Of a stretch of 64,000 bases of DNA, positions 1-8,709 are shown in pieces. Source of the stretch: Candidatus Kuenenia stuttgartensis (lineage in GTDB: Bacteria; Planctomycetota; Planctomycetia; Planctomycetales; Planctomycetaceae); the NCBI GenBank assembly GCA_945861865.1, contig CAMAWN010000002.1:1-64000 (forward strand). Direction: 5' to 3'. A program made the position numbers and the translations under genes. Below the pieces are notes generated by a model. It had not been told where the DNA came from. It saw only the letters and a list, made by a program, of their open reading frames with translations, and made no database searches. Each line of letters starts with the position of its first letter. The stretch's first letter is position 1.

Positions 1-2
1 AG

Positions 3-707
3 CACGAAACCGTCGCGTATTGGCGAGGAGTGTCTCTCCCCTTTCCAGAACCCGGAATACGGCTGATTCGTCAGCACGACATCGGTGCCGTGCAGATGCA
101 ACTCACCACGCTGCGTGCCGAACTCGTCGAAGCCGTGCAGCACCTCGACCAACACTTCGACGCGTTGAAGGCTTCCGCTCGCGAACAACTCGGCACCTTG
201 TTCAATCTTGCCGACTATCCCGACTCGCTCCAAAATCTCTTTGACGTGACGTGGGATTTTCCGTCGGTCGAGCCGCCGTCGTATCTGCAACAACTCAGCC
301 CTGAGTTGTACCGGCAAGAATGCCAGCGCGTGGCTGCTCGGTTCGACGAGGCCATTCACTTGGCTGAGGCGGCATTCGTGGAAGAATTATCTCAGATCGT
401 GTCACACTTGACCGAACGGCTCAGCGGCACAGAAGACGGTCAACCGAAAGTCTTCCGCGACTCCGCGGTCCTTAACCTGACCGAATTCTTTCAGCGGTTT
501 CGCGAGTTGAACATTCGGTCGAATGCGCAGCTCGATGAACTGGTGGAGCAATCCCAACGGATCGTGCGCGGTGTCGAACCGCAATCGCTCCGTGACAACG
601 GTGGCCTGCGGCAGAACATCGCGACGCAGCTTTCGGCCGTGCAGTCAGTGCTCGACGGCCTGTTGGTGGATCGCCCGCGCCGCAACTTACTTCGCCGACC
701 GCGCTGA
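3..707 (+). CDS. Hypothetical protein, 5'-truncated by the window edge; helical/coiled-coil-like
   Basis: The frame is open from nt 3 (HETVAYWRGVSLPFPEPGIRLIR...) through the listed GTG start at nt 30 to the stop at 707. The composition is heptad-like and Glu/Gln/Leu rich. Confidence 0.75.
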   Translation, partial: HETVAYWRGVSLPFPEPGIRLIRQHDIGAVQMQLTTLRAELVEAVQHLDQHFDALKASAREQLGTLFNLADYPDSLQNLFDVTWDFPSVEPPSYLQQLSPELYRQECQRVAARFDEAIHLAEAAFVEELSQIVSHLTERLSGTEDGQPKVFRDSAVLNLTEFFQRFRELNIRSNAQLDELVEQSQRIVRGVEPQSLRDNGGLRQNIATQLSAVQSVLDGLLVDRPRRNLLRRPR

Positions 708-718
708 CGGAGGATGCC

Positions 719-964
719 ATGCAACTTGTCATTGATCCGGCCGGCGGCGTGCGCTGCGTGTACGACGAAGCCCTGCCGCTTTCGGTGTTCGGCCAACTGA
801 CCATCGCGCGCGGCTCGCACGTCGAGCCGACGGATTCCGGCCACTGGACCGCCGACCTCTCTCCGGTCGGCGGTCCCCTTCTTGGTCCCTTCGAGTCTCG
901 CTCGGCCGCACTGGTGGCTGAACGCGAATGGCTCGAAGGCCACTGGCTACTCGGCTGCGAGTAG
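719..964 (+). CDS. Small hypothetical protein (81 aa, MQLVIDPAGGVRCVYDEALPLSVFGQLTIARGSHVEPT...)
   Basis: ATG start 12 nt after the preceding stop, with a GGAGG-like stretch just upstream (ctgacggaggatgccATG). Non-repetitive, protein-like composition, same strand as its neighbours. Confidence 0.7.
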   Translation: MQLVIDPAGGVRCVYDEALPLSVFGQLTIARGSHVEPTDSGHWTADLSPVGGPLLGPFESRSAALVAEREWLEGHWLLGCE

Positions 965-1070
965 TCCTCAACTCTCGGCATTCCTCGCCTCGCGTGTGCG
1001 GGGCGGTTGCTTTCGTTCGCGACCGCCCCGTCGTGGGTTGTCGCTATCTCTTCTCCAAGGAATTCACCAC

Positions 1071-1268
1071 ATGAGCCAACACGATTTGAACCGCGAGATT
1101 TCCCGTGTCACCGGCGAGTCCATCGGCACGATTGCCGGCATGGGCTTCGTTGAACTGCGTCCGATTCCGTTTGAGCGCGAACCGCTGATGATGGATTGGG
1201 ATGATCATGACGCCGACCGCAGTGTCGCCGTCATCCCACAGCGACGTCGCCAACACAGCGCGGCGTAA
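1071..1268 (+). CDS. Small hypothetical protein (65 aa, MSQHDLNREISRVTGESIGTIAGMGFVELRPIP...)
   Basis: ATG at 1071 lies inside the 882..1268 ORF; the sequence upstream of it looks non-coding. Co-directional with neighbours. Confidence 0.6.
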   Translation: MSQHDLNREISRVTGESIGTIAGMGFVELRPIPFEREPLMMDWDDHDADRSVAVIPQRRRQHSAA

Positions 1269-1323
1269 CGGCAGATTTCAGCCCACAGCGAACCGTCACT
1301 CACAATTCACAGGAGGGTCTCTC

Positions 1324-2808
1324 TTGCTGACCATTTCACGACAACTTGCCAAACAAATCCGCTCGGTGTTTCGCCGAGCGTTGCAAATCTCCGCGAGCCA
1401 GGCCGATCAAATGGTCTGGCTCGTGGCCGATGACACCGGTCTTCGCGTCCGCGCTCAGAACGAGCGTGCGATCATCGAGTACCACTTGCCGGGCGTCGTG
1501 ACGCCCGACTCAATCTCAATCACGATGGAAGCCCTCGCTGCCTGCGAGGGCACAAAGACCGTTGAGTCTGTCAGCGTCGAGCGGCTCGCCGACGAAACGG
1601 TCGTTTTGCGTTGGGACAATCATTCGATTCCGCAGTCCTTTCAACTCGATGCCAAAAAACTGCATGCCGCCCCGGCACCTGCGTTGCCAGAGACGTGGAT
1701 GAGTAATCCGCCTCGGCTGCTCACCGCGCTCAGCGATGCGATGAAGATCGTGCCCACGGACGCGACCCGATTCGCCATCAACTGTGTGCATCTGCGGCCG
1801 AGCGGTGGACGTATCGCAGCAACCGACAGTCACCAATTGCTGATTGAGTTCGGATTTGCATTCCCTGGGGAAAGTGACCTGCTCATCCCACGCACGACGC
1901 TGTTCGGAAGTCGCGAACTGCCGGCCGACCAGCCGGTCGATGTCGGCCTCACAGCCAATCACTTCGTCTTCCGCATGGGACCGTGGACCATCTGGCTGTC
2001 GCTCGAAGAGCAAGACCGTTACCCACGTGTCGAAGACATCATCCCCAACACTGACTCGGCCAAGACGCGGCTGAGCCTCTCCACTGAAGACGTGTCGTTC
2101 TTACTGGAGGTCATCCCGCGATTGCCGACAGAGACCGATCAGCAAGGACGGATCACGTTGGACCTCAATGGCCACGTCGCGATGCTTGCGAAGGGCGACG
2201 GCCCGTCGCCAGTCACTCAGGTCGTGCTCCGTAATTCACATCGCAGCGGCGACGAAATGCGGCTCAATACGGATCGACAGTTCTTGGTTAGGGCGGCGCG
2301 ACTCGGCTTTCACGAGATCGAGTTGCATGGTTCCGAATCCCCCGTCGTCTGCCGCGATGAACGTCGCATCTACCTCTGGTCCGTGCTCGAAGAGGCCGCC
2401 GCTCTGACGATCGGCTCGGACACCGTCCAACTCGAATCCCCACTCATCACCACGTATCAGCCCGCGCGGAGCGATCCGCCGGCACGTCGAACACGACAAC
2501 CCAAAGAAAGGAGATCCACACCTATGCCACACAATCGCGTGGCCGCAACGCTCGCCGCTTCGGCTGCGTCACCGGAAAATGGATCAGTCTCGCCGCCGAC
2601 AAACCACAACAATGACCATGACAATGGCGGCGGGTTCAACGCCATCTTGCAGCAAGCCGAATCGGTGAAGGCCACGCTGCGGCAAGCTCACACCGAGGTC
2701 GGTGGTTTGATTTCCAGTTTGAAGCGATATCGCCAGCAGTCCAAGTTCATGCAGGCCACTTTGGCATCACTCAAACAATTGCAATCGCTCGAAGTGCGAT
2801 CGCTGTGA
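1324..2808 (+). CDS. Divergent DNA polymerase III beta-subunit (sliding-clamp)-like protein with a C-terminal helical extension
   Basis: TTG start 7 nt after a perfect AGGAGG (1311-1316), in frame with the 1201..2808 ORF. Clamp-like pattern: 'LLTALSDAMKIVPTDATRFAINCVHLRPSGGRIAATDSHQLLIEF...LLIPRTTLF' and 'VGLTANHFVFRMGPWTIWLSLEEQDRYPRVEDIIP', compared with the DnaN 'ATDGHRLA', 'vPrk' and 'yPdy..iiP' segments. Fold assignment is by eye only. Confidence 0.6.
   Translation: MLTISRQLAKQIRSVFRRALQISASQADQMVWLVADDTGLRVRAQNERAIIEYHLPGVVTPDSISITMEALAACEGTKTVESVSVERLADETVVLRWDNHSIPQSFQLDAKKLHAAPAPALPETWMSNPPRLLTALSDAMKIVPTDATRFAINCVHLRPSGGRIAATDSHQLLIEFGFAFPGESDLLIPRTTLFGSRELPADQPVDVGLTANHFVFRMGPWTIWLSLEEQDRYPRVEDIIPNTDSAKTRLSLSTEDVSFLLEVIPRLPTETDQQGRITLDLNGHVAMLAKGDGPSPVTQVVLRNSHRSGDEMRLNTDRQFLVRAARLGFHEIELHGSESPVVCRDERRIYLWSVLEEAAALTIGSDTVQLESPLITTYQPARSDPPARRTRQPKERRSTPMPHNRVAATLAASAASPENGSVSPPTNHNNDHDNGGGFNAILQQAESVKATLRQAHTEVGGLISSLKRYRQQSKFMQATLASLKQLQSLEVRSL
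2508..2513 (+). promoter_or_regulatory. Internal Shine-Dalgarno-like site (AAGGAG) upstream of in-frame ATG 2524
   Basis: ccaaagAAGGAGatccacacctATGCCACACAAT, 10-nt spacing; the ATG is in frame with the 1324..2808 ORF. Confidence 0.4.
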
Positions 2809-2868
2809 CCACATTGTCGGGCGGTGTCTACACGCTGCTGACGCAGGGAGCGTGAGTGGCTGCTGTTG

Positions 2869-2899
2869 AGAGGGCCGGCGCGATTGTGCCAGGCCCTCT
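2869..2899 (+). terminator. Possible hairpin downstream of the clamp-like gene
   Basis: AGAGGGCC (2869-2876) pairs with GGCCCTCT (2892-2899) across a 15-nt loop, followed by the weak T-tract ttcgtttt. Confidence 0.35.
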
Positions 2900-2927
2900 T
2901 TCGTTTTGCCTGTTTGGAGTCTGAATT

Positions 2928-3134
2928 ATGAGTGCTCGTCTCAAACTCAACCAAGCGTACTTCAACGGCGCGGTCGTCGTCGCGATCTTCATTGGTTGTT
3001 GTTTCAATTCGCTTTGGGCATTCCTGCTGTCTGCGGGAGTGCTACTCCTGTCCGCCTGGTATGCCGGCGACATCCGATCCACTGGTCAATCTCTACGACG
3101 CTCTTCGCCGCCTGGTCGGAGACGTCGCTGGTGA
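2928..3134 (+). CDS. Small putative membrane protein (68 aa)
   Basis: ATG preceded by a GGAG-like site (tgtttGGAGtctgaattATG). Hydrophobic segment 'FNGAVVVAIFIGCCFNSLWAFLLSAGVLLLSAWYAG'. The +2 frame overlaps other ORFs, so confidence is moderate. Confidence 0.5.
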   Translation: MSARLKLNQAYFNGAVVVAIFIGCCFNSLWAFLLSAGVLLLSAWYAGDIRSTGQSLRRSSPPGRRRRW

Positions 3135-3173
3135 ATCCAAGTCGCTGCCGTCAGCCGCTACTTCGCGACCGCA

Positions 3174-4616
3174 TCACGGACCAATGTCGAGAATTGAGAG
3201 TCGCGATTGAATCGCGGCAACGATCGGTGCCAGCTTTTTCTCGGCAGCCGACTCGTAGTGGTCTCGCAGTTCGTTCAGATGCGTGTAACTCACGATGGCG
3301 GCGCGGCCGGGTGAATGTCCCATCAAATAACGACGGTAATACTCCGGCAACCCGGCGTTCTGCATCAGCGTGCTGAAGAGGTGCCGAAAATCTTTGAGCG
3401 TGGCAGAATCCGGCCACTTGAGCTGCGTGCTCAGCCGCTGAAATTCATGTTCGATGTGGTCGTACTGAATACCGCCAGCATCTCGCAGCATGGTGTCGCG
3501 GATGCGGAGCCGACCCGCTGCCGACAAGGATGGTTGTTTGCGGCAACGACAGTCGAACTCGTCCTTGAGGTCGAGCAGAGTTGCCCTGTGCAACAGCGGT
3601 TTCAGGGAACCATCCAGCACATTGCGACGCACGAACAACAGGCCCGTCGAGGATTCGGTGGATTTCAAAAGTCTCGCCACCTGGTCAATGATCGGCAGCC
3701 GTTTGTCGCGGCGGCCTTTGGGGACATAGTTGATCTCAGGCAAACAGGGGACGCGCAGCCATCCATCATCCAGAAACTCCCGGAATAGGAAGCAAGGCTC
3801 GGCGGCCCGCAATCCGTAACAGATCAGCAACGCGAACAGCGGCAATTGAAGGCGATCACAGGCGGTCAGCAGCTCGACAGCCATCTCGACGGTCACATCG
3901 GGTTCCCCAAAAAGGTCGCGGGCTCCCGACATCGTTCGGCGACGGTGGCCGAGAAATGGATTCCGAAAGTCCGACGGCAGCAAATGCCCACGCTCTGGAT
4001 CGGACGCCCACGCGAACAGCGACCGCGCAACGTCTTCCACATATCGAGTGGAAATCATTTTTCGCACGGCCGAGTTCCGGTGCCCGTTTGGTGAGATGCG
4101 ACGCTCGGACAAGAATGCGGAGAACTTCAGCGCGAACTCACGATTGACCAATGTGGCCGTCGGAAACGCCACATCGACTTCACGTTGTTCAATAAAGGCC
4201 AAGTAATGCGTCAACGCCGACTGATATCGCGCGACCGTGCCTGCGTCGATTTCCAAAGCATCCGCCCTCTGCCGCAGGTCAGCCACAAACGCAGCGACCA
4301 ATTCCTGGTGCTGGAGTTTCGGGCGGCCAAGTCCCGCCGACCGGAAGTTCTCCAGCCGTTGTTCAATCTCTCTGGCCCGTGAAATCGCAGCTACCAAATC
4401 GCCATTCACTCGATCAGACAGATTTCGTTTCGCAGCCGGATCCCACCACTGCAAGACATAGTGATCGGCACGGGAATAGATTCGGACTCGCTTAGGCACG
4501 GCGATTCCCGCTGGCAGTTCGTCGATGCGCCGCAGCCGATGCTGTTCGCCATAACGCTCGGACCACGAAGTCGAGTGCGTTGCGGCCAAAGTGGGAGATA
4601 AACTCACGGTATCCAT
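3174..4616 (-). CDS. Tyrosine recombinase / site-specific integrase-like
   Basis: 480 aa. Catalytic-domain-like motifs: 'ICYGLRAAEPCFL' (Arg I region), 'VPKGRRDKRLPI', 'LKDFRHLFSTLMQNAGLPEYYRRYLMGHSPGRAAIVSYTHL' (second His/Arg box, GHS, putative Tyr nucleophile). Confidence 0.8.
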   Translation of the reverse strand: MDTVSLSPTLAATHSTSWSERYGEQHRLRRIDELPAGIAVPKRVRIYSRADHYVLQWWDPAAKRNLSDRVNGDLVAAISRAREIEQRLENFRSAGLGRPKLQHQELVAAFVADLRQRADALEIDAGTVARYQSALTHYLAFIEQREVDVAFPTATLVNREFALKFSAFLSERRISPNGHRNSAVRKMISTRYVEDVARSLFAWASDPERGHLLPSDFRNPFLGHRRRTMSGARDLFGEPDVTVEMAVELLTACDRLQLPLFALLICYGLRAAEPCFLFREFLDDGWLRVPCLPEINYVPKGRRDKRLPIIDQVARLLKSTESSTGLLFVRRNVLDGSLKPLLHRATLLDLKDEFDCRCRKQPSLSAAGRLRIRDTMLRDAGGIQYDHIEHEFQRLSTQLKWPDSATLKDFRHLFSTLMQNAGLPEYYRRYLMGHSPGRAAIVSYTHLNELRDHYESAAEKKLAPIVAAIQSRLSILDIGP

Positions 4617-4688
4617 CCAGCCCAGGAGAAAATGCTCGGCCGTTGTGGCAGAGACCGAGGGCTAGGCACTTGCGCGCCGTGTGATTTC

Positions 4689-5759
4689 ATGGAAACTGGA
4701 TTGGTCCGTCGGTTTGGGTTGCACGACGAGGAGTATTCGTTTGAGCTTTGCCAAAAACCTCTGTCGTTGGGAAACTTGAGCATCGACCATTGGTGGATGC
4801 AGGTGACATCGCTTTACAGCCAGCGACGAAGAATTTCCGCGACGGCCCACAATCATTCTGAAATCTTGCGTCTGTATTGGGCGGCGGTGAAGAACGAAAA
4901 TGCAACCGCTTTCCGCGACGCACAAGAGCGATATCTGCTGGCCTCGCTGGTGCCGTATGTGAGAGCCGAAGGGAGTCGGACGGTTTTTGCCGACGCTATT
5001 CTTGCACGCGGGCGTCGGTCAGAACGTCTGGAGCAGCTTGCGATCCTTGAGCGCTCTTTGGCAGCCGACCGTGAGCGATCGCTGTCTCGCGAGGAGTTTC
5101 ACGAACGAAGTTGGGCTGCACTCGGTCGTCAAAGGTTTCCCGTCGAGGTTGAAGAGGCCTATCGGCAATTGTCGCGTGAGGTGTTGGACGGTCCGTCTTC
5201 GGCGCTCGCCTGCGGTGATGCCGCGGCGGCGTTGATGTCGGTCCAACAATTATGGAGTCGGCAGATGCGATCCATCGGCCGTCGCTCAGGGAACGTGCTC
5301 GAAAAACTGGCGTTAGACGTGTTGTCCTATGAGTCCCGTGCCGCGTTTCATCACTGCTATTCGGTGACGTGGTGCGGGCTCATTCCCTTGCTGCAACTCG
5401 AAGATCGTTGGACCGAGGCGGCGTGCGTGTTTCACCGTTTTTGGCACACCGATTTGATGGATTCTCAATCCGGGACTTCCCTGTTTCATGGCCACATCTT
5501 TGGTCTACATCCCGCGACAGCGCTCTTTATGCAGACGACAACTGGTCCGGAACTGCTTGGAGAGTGGCTGGCGAATCCGGTATCTGCCGAATTGTTTGGA
5601 CGTGTTCTGAATGGGCTGTTGATTGCCATCTTTGATTACCACCAACGACGCGAACTCGCTGCCGAACAGCGTCCCCGCCGCCGAGTTCAGGGAACCGGCG
5701 ATCTGGAAGCGGTTGAACGTACTCAGCATGAGCGTCAGCGTGGCCAGCGACGCCGCTGA
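4689..5759 (+). CDS. Hypothetical protein; C-terminus possibly frameshifted
   Basis: ATG at 4689 is in frame with the 4632..5759 ORF. Protein-like up to 'GLLIAIFDYHQRRELAAEQ', then Arg/Gln-rich and not protein-like, whereas the alternative frame (5623..6021) becomes protein-like. Confidence 0.5.
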   Translation: METGLVRRFGLHDEEYSFELCQKPLSLGNLSIDHWWMQVTSLYSQRRRISATAHNHSEILRLYWAAVKNENATAFRDAQERYLLASLVPYVRAEGSRTVFADAILARGRRSERLEQLAILERSLAADRERSLSREEFHERSWAALGRQRFPVEVEEAYRQLSREVLDGPSSALACGDAAAALMSVQQLWSRQMRSIGRRSGNVLEKLALDVLSYESRAAFHHCYSVTWCGLIPLLQLEDRWTEAACVFHRFWHTDLMDSQSGTSLFHGHIFGLHPATALFMQTTTGPELLGEWLANPVSAELFGRVLNGLLIAIFDYHQRRELAAEQRPRRRVQGTGDLEAVERTQHERQRGQRRR

Positions 5760-5942
5760 CTTGGTAAGTCAGATCGCTTATCGCCAATACCAAATCTTCA
5801 CGGTTGCCGACGCCGAGTTTTGCTACTGTGAAATCGTTCTCAAATCATTCCTCACGCCGCGGCGCAAGTGCCTAGCCTCCGCCAATGACGTTCATTGGTA
5901 CGAAGGACTTGCCTGCGGCGTTCTGCATTGGTGGAGCCGCCT

Positions 5943-6188
5943 ATGTCCCATCGTCATTCTGTTTCGGCCGACGATTCGGCGACCGACCTTACCTTCGAGA
6001 GTCTCGATCACATCAGACTAGGGTTCTTGATTGCAAGCGGCGACTTGCCGTTTCCGAGCGGTCTTGCCCGAGACGATGCAATCCGACTCGCCTTCGAGGT
6101 GCGCGGTCACCGCCGAACTCAGTTGGTCCAGTTTCTGGCACGGCAGGTCGCACAGCACCTGTATCACCGACCGCCAGACAAATCGTGA
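5943..6188 (+). CDS. Small hypothetical protein upstream of the serine recombinase (81 aa)
   Basis: ATG preceded by GGTGGAG at SD distance. MSHRHSVSADDSATDLTFESLDHIRLGFLIASGDLPFPSGLARDDAIRLAF...; stop 12 nt before the recombinase start. Confidence 0.6.
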   Translation: MSHRHSVSADDSATDLTFESLDHIRLGFLIASGDLPFPSGLARDDAIRLAFEVRGHRRTQLVQFLARQVAQHLYHRPPDKS

Positions 6189-6200
6189 GGTACTGTTGCC

Positions 6201-7430
6201 ATGATTCGAGTTGAGTTCGATTTCAAAAAACCCTGGCGTGTGGTGATCTACGCGCGAATGTCAACGGATCGCCAAAATCCTAGGTCTCCTGATCAACAGA
6301 TCGCGACTATCAAAGAGACCATGAAACGTATTGGAGTGCGTTGGACGATCGTCGTCATCTACCGCGACGAGGGCATTTCCGGACGCTACACCCGCAAACG
6401 GCCGCAATTTCAGAAGATGCTCCGAGAACTCAAAGGTGGGAGTGTGAAAGCGGACTTGATCTTGGTCGATACTTTCGAACGGCTTTCGCGAGCCAACGGC
6501 GGTGCCGAGCTACGCGGCAAGTTGCAACGGATGGGAGTATTGGTGCTGACGGCGGATAGTGGCTTCACCGATCCCACGACGACTGCCGGCCAAGCACTCA
6601 CGATGGTCGAGTCGATTCGTTCGACCGAGGACGGGCGGATAAAGGCGCACAACGTTTTGCGTGGTAAAAGGGATTCGATTCGTTTCGGGCACTGGCCTGG
6701 CGGTTCGCCGCCGCTCGGCTATCGGCTCAAAAACGTGATGGTCACGAAAAATGGAATTGAAGAGATCGATCATCGAGTGTTGGAACCGGATCCGGAAAAT
6801 CGCTGGCTCATTGAAGAGTTGTTTCGCGTTGCTGACGAGAAGGGTTGGGGCACAAGCCGGTTGGCAGGGATGCTCAATCAGGATCCTCGGATTCCCGATG
6901 GCCTCAAGCCATTTCATCCAGCCACAGTTGGCTGGTGGCTCGATTCTGAGATTTACTACGGCGAATTGGTCTGGGGAAAACACTGCACGGGCATCGTCGA
7001 TGATGTGCGTGTTCTGAAGCCGATGCCGGAGTCAGAATGGGAGCGATTCCCTAATTTCTGTGAGCCCCTCGTCTCGCGCGAAGTCTGGAATCGAGTGCAG
7101 GCTCTGCGAGATGCGCGACGAGAACGTACGGCTGCCGCACATGCCGCCAAGGCTACTGACCGTAGCCAGATCGTCGGCCTCAACGCTCCGGGCATCGCGT
7201 TGAAGTACCCGTTGACCGGACTGGTCCGATGTCGCCACTGTGGCCGGTCGATGACACCGTCGTCCTCGCCGGTGTACACGACCATCTCCGGCGAAGAAAG
7301 GCGGTATGTCGCTTATCTGTGCAGCGGGTTTGCCGGTGGAATCTGCTCCAATGGCACGCGGATCTCCGAACCGTGGCTGCGCGACATCGTCATGAAACTG
7401 GTTCGCCAGAGATTGTTCTTTGAAGACTAA
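6201..7430 (+). CDS. Large serine recombinase (resolvase/invertase family)
   Basis: N-terminal catalytic block 'VVIYARMSTDRQNPRSPDQQIATIKE', 'VIYRDEGISGRYTRKRPQFQKML', 'DLILVDTFERLSR'; recombinase domain 'GHWPGGSPPLGYRL'; zinc-ribbon-like 'LVRCRHCGRSMTPSSSP'. Confidence 0.93.
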   Translation: MIRVEFDFKKPWRVVIYARMSTDRQNPRSPDQQIATIKETMKRIGVRWTIVVIYRDEGISGRYTRKRPQFQKMLRELKGGSVKADLILVDTFERLSRANGGAELRGKLQRMGVLVLTADSGFTDPTTTAGQALTMVESIRSTEDGRIKAHNVLRGKRDSIRFGHWPGGSPPLGYRLKNVMVTKNGIEEIDHRVLEPDPENRWLIEELFRVADEKGWGTSRLAGMLNQDPRIPDGLKPFHPATVGWWLDSEIYYGELVWGKHCTGIVDDVRVLKPMPESEWERFPNFCEPLVSREVWNRVQALRDARRERTAAAHAAKATDRSQIVGLNAPGIALKYPLTGLVRCRHCGRSMTPSSSPVYTTISGEERRYVAYLCSGFAGGICSNGTRISEPWLRDIVMKLVRQRLFFED

Positions 7431-7538
7431 TGACTCATTGCTGCTCGACCGCTTGTGGGCTTAGGGACACAGAATCCTAAGCCCTTCTCTCCTCATCTTC
7501 TCTGTAATCCTCTTCTTTCGACATGGAGGTTGAATCCC

Positions 7539-8645
7539 ATGAACCGCGATTCCCTGATGACAAATACCCGTCTGCTGGAATTCATGCATTCCGTCCAACA
7601 AGAACTTGATCAACTCCATCCGGAGACTCCCCACCGCGAGGCCGCGTTGCTGTCCGAAAAACAGAGCCTTGAAGAACAGCGGCGCGGTTGGATTCAGTCG
7701 CTGGGCAACGCCGCGTTGCCGGCTGCGGCGCGAACTGCGCTCGAAGCTCAATTCGAGCAAGCGGAACATCGCATCAACGCCATCGAAGCGGATCTGTCCG
7801 AAACGGCTGCTCGTAGTCAACAAAAGCAAAATGCTTTGGATGTTGAAATGGTGGCCGATCAGTTGGAGCAACTCGATCAGATTCTGTTGTCGGAAAATGC
7901 CTCCGCCGCCAACGTCATGTTGTCACAGCACATTGACGGCATCTATTGCGACGGGGAGGGCACAGTCACCATTCGGACCTGCAAGCTCGGAGCCTTGGCG
8001 GGGGCATTGGATTTGATGCCGCGAGAGGACACGTCGCTCCCATTGCCTGGGACTTCAGAAGCCACTTCCAGCGACGCCTACTTGGCCCATCCCCGCCGAC
8101 GCGCACGCCTCAATGTCGGAGCCGCCATTGACGATGACGATGAGGCGGCGAGTCTCATTGATTTTGCCGTCGATCCCGACCGTTTCGGCGGGCTGGGCCG
8201 GGAATGGTTCACCGAAGATGTCTTTCAACTTCCGGAGCGTCTCTCCTGGGCCAAGGCCCATGCACAAGAGGTGGCGGAATTTCGGCTGCGGACACATGCG
8301 TCGATGGAAAAGACAGTGGAGCACTTCGGCAAAACGAAACCAACGATTCGCGAGGCACTCCGTTATGCCAAAGAAGATTTCGGCATGGATGCGTTCGGCA
8401 AGTCGGTCAGCCTTCCAACATTGCCGAACTGGTCTCGGTCTAACGCGGGCATCGTGGATCAGTTCTTGCAGAAGCACGGGGTGACGATGAAGATGGCAGT
8501 CGCTCACTTTGGAAAATCCGAACCCACGATTCGGAAGGCCCTGCAGTTCGCCAACGACGCATCGTCGTCCGGCCCAAGTGATGGCCTTGAGACTTCTGAA
8601 CGTCATGTAGACCAATCCGACGAAGACAGCGAGTCACAATCGTGA
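7539..8645 (+). CDS. Hypothetical protein with N-terminal coiled coil and a C-terminal duplicated HTH-like unit
   Basis: ATG at 7539 preceded by GGAGGT (7525-7530). Coiled coil 'LLSEKQSLEEQRRGWIQSLGN...'. Two repeats 'VEHFGKTKPTIREALRYA' and 'VAHFGKSEPTIRKALQFA' about 60 aa apart. Confidence 0.8.
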   Translation: MNRDSLMTNTRLLEFMHSVQQELDQLHPETPHREAALLSEKQSLEEQRRGWIQSLGNAALPAAARTALEAQFEQAEHRINAIEADLSETAARSQQKQNALDVEMVADQLEQLDQILLSENASAANVMLSQHIDGIYCDGEGTVTIRTCKLGALAGALDLMPREDTSLPLPGTSEATSSDAYLAHPRRRARLNVGAAIDDDDEAASLIDFAVDPDRFGGLGREWFTEDVFQLPERLSWAKAHAQEVAEFRLRTHASMEKTVEHFGKTKPTIREALRYAKEDFGMDAFGKSVSLPTLPNWSRSNAGIVDQFLQKHGVTMKMAVAHFGKSEPTIRKALQFANDASSSGPSDGLETSERHVDQSDEDSESQS

Positions 8646-8660
8646 AGTCCACCAAACAGC

Positions 8661-8709
8661 GGAGTCCAACCGGGACCGATGTGGTCCTGGTTGGACTCCC
8701 CTTTTTTTT
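8661..8709 (+). terminator. Rho-independent terminator
   Basis: GGAGTCCAACCGGGACC-GATGT-GGTCCTGGTTGGACTCC: 17-bp stem with a single G-U wobble and a 5-nt loop, followed by an 8-nt T run (8702-8709). Confidence 0.93.

Noticed and set aside
472-981. Minus-strand ORFs opposite the first small genes (472..981, 491..943)
   Set aside because: Overlap better-supported plus-strand ORFs with SD sites; Arg/Ser-rich non-protein-like composition.
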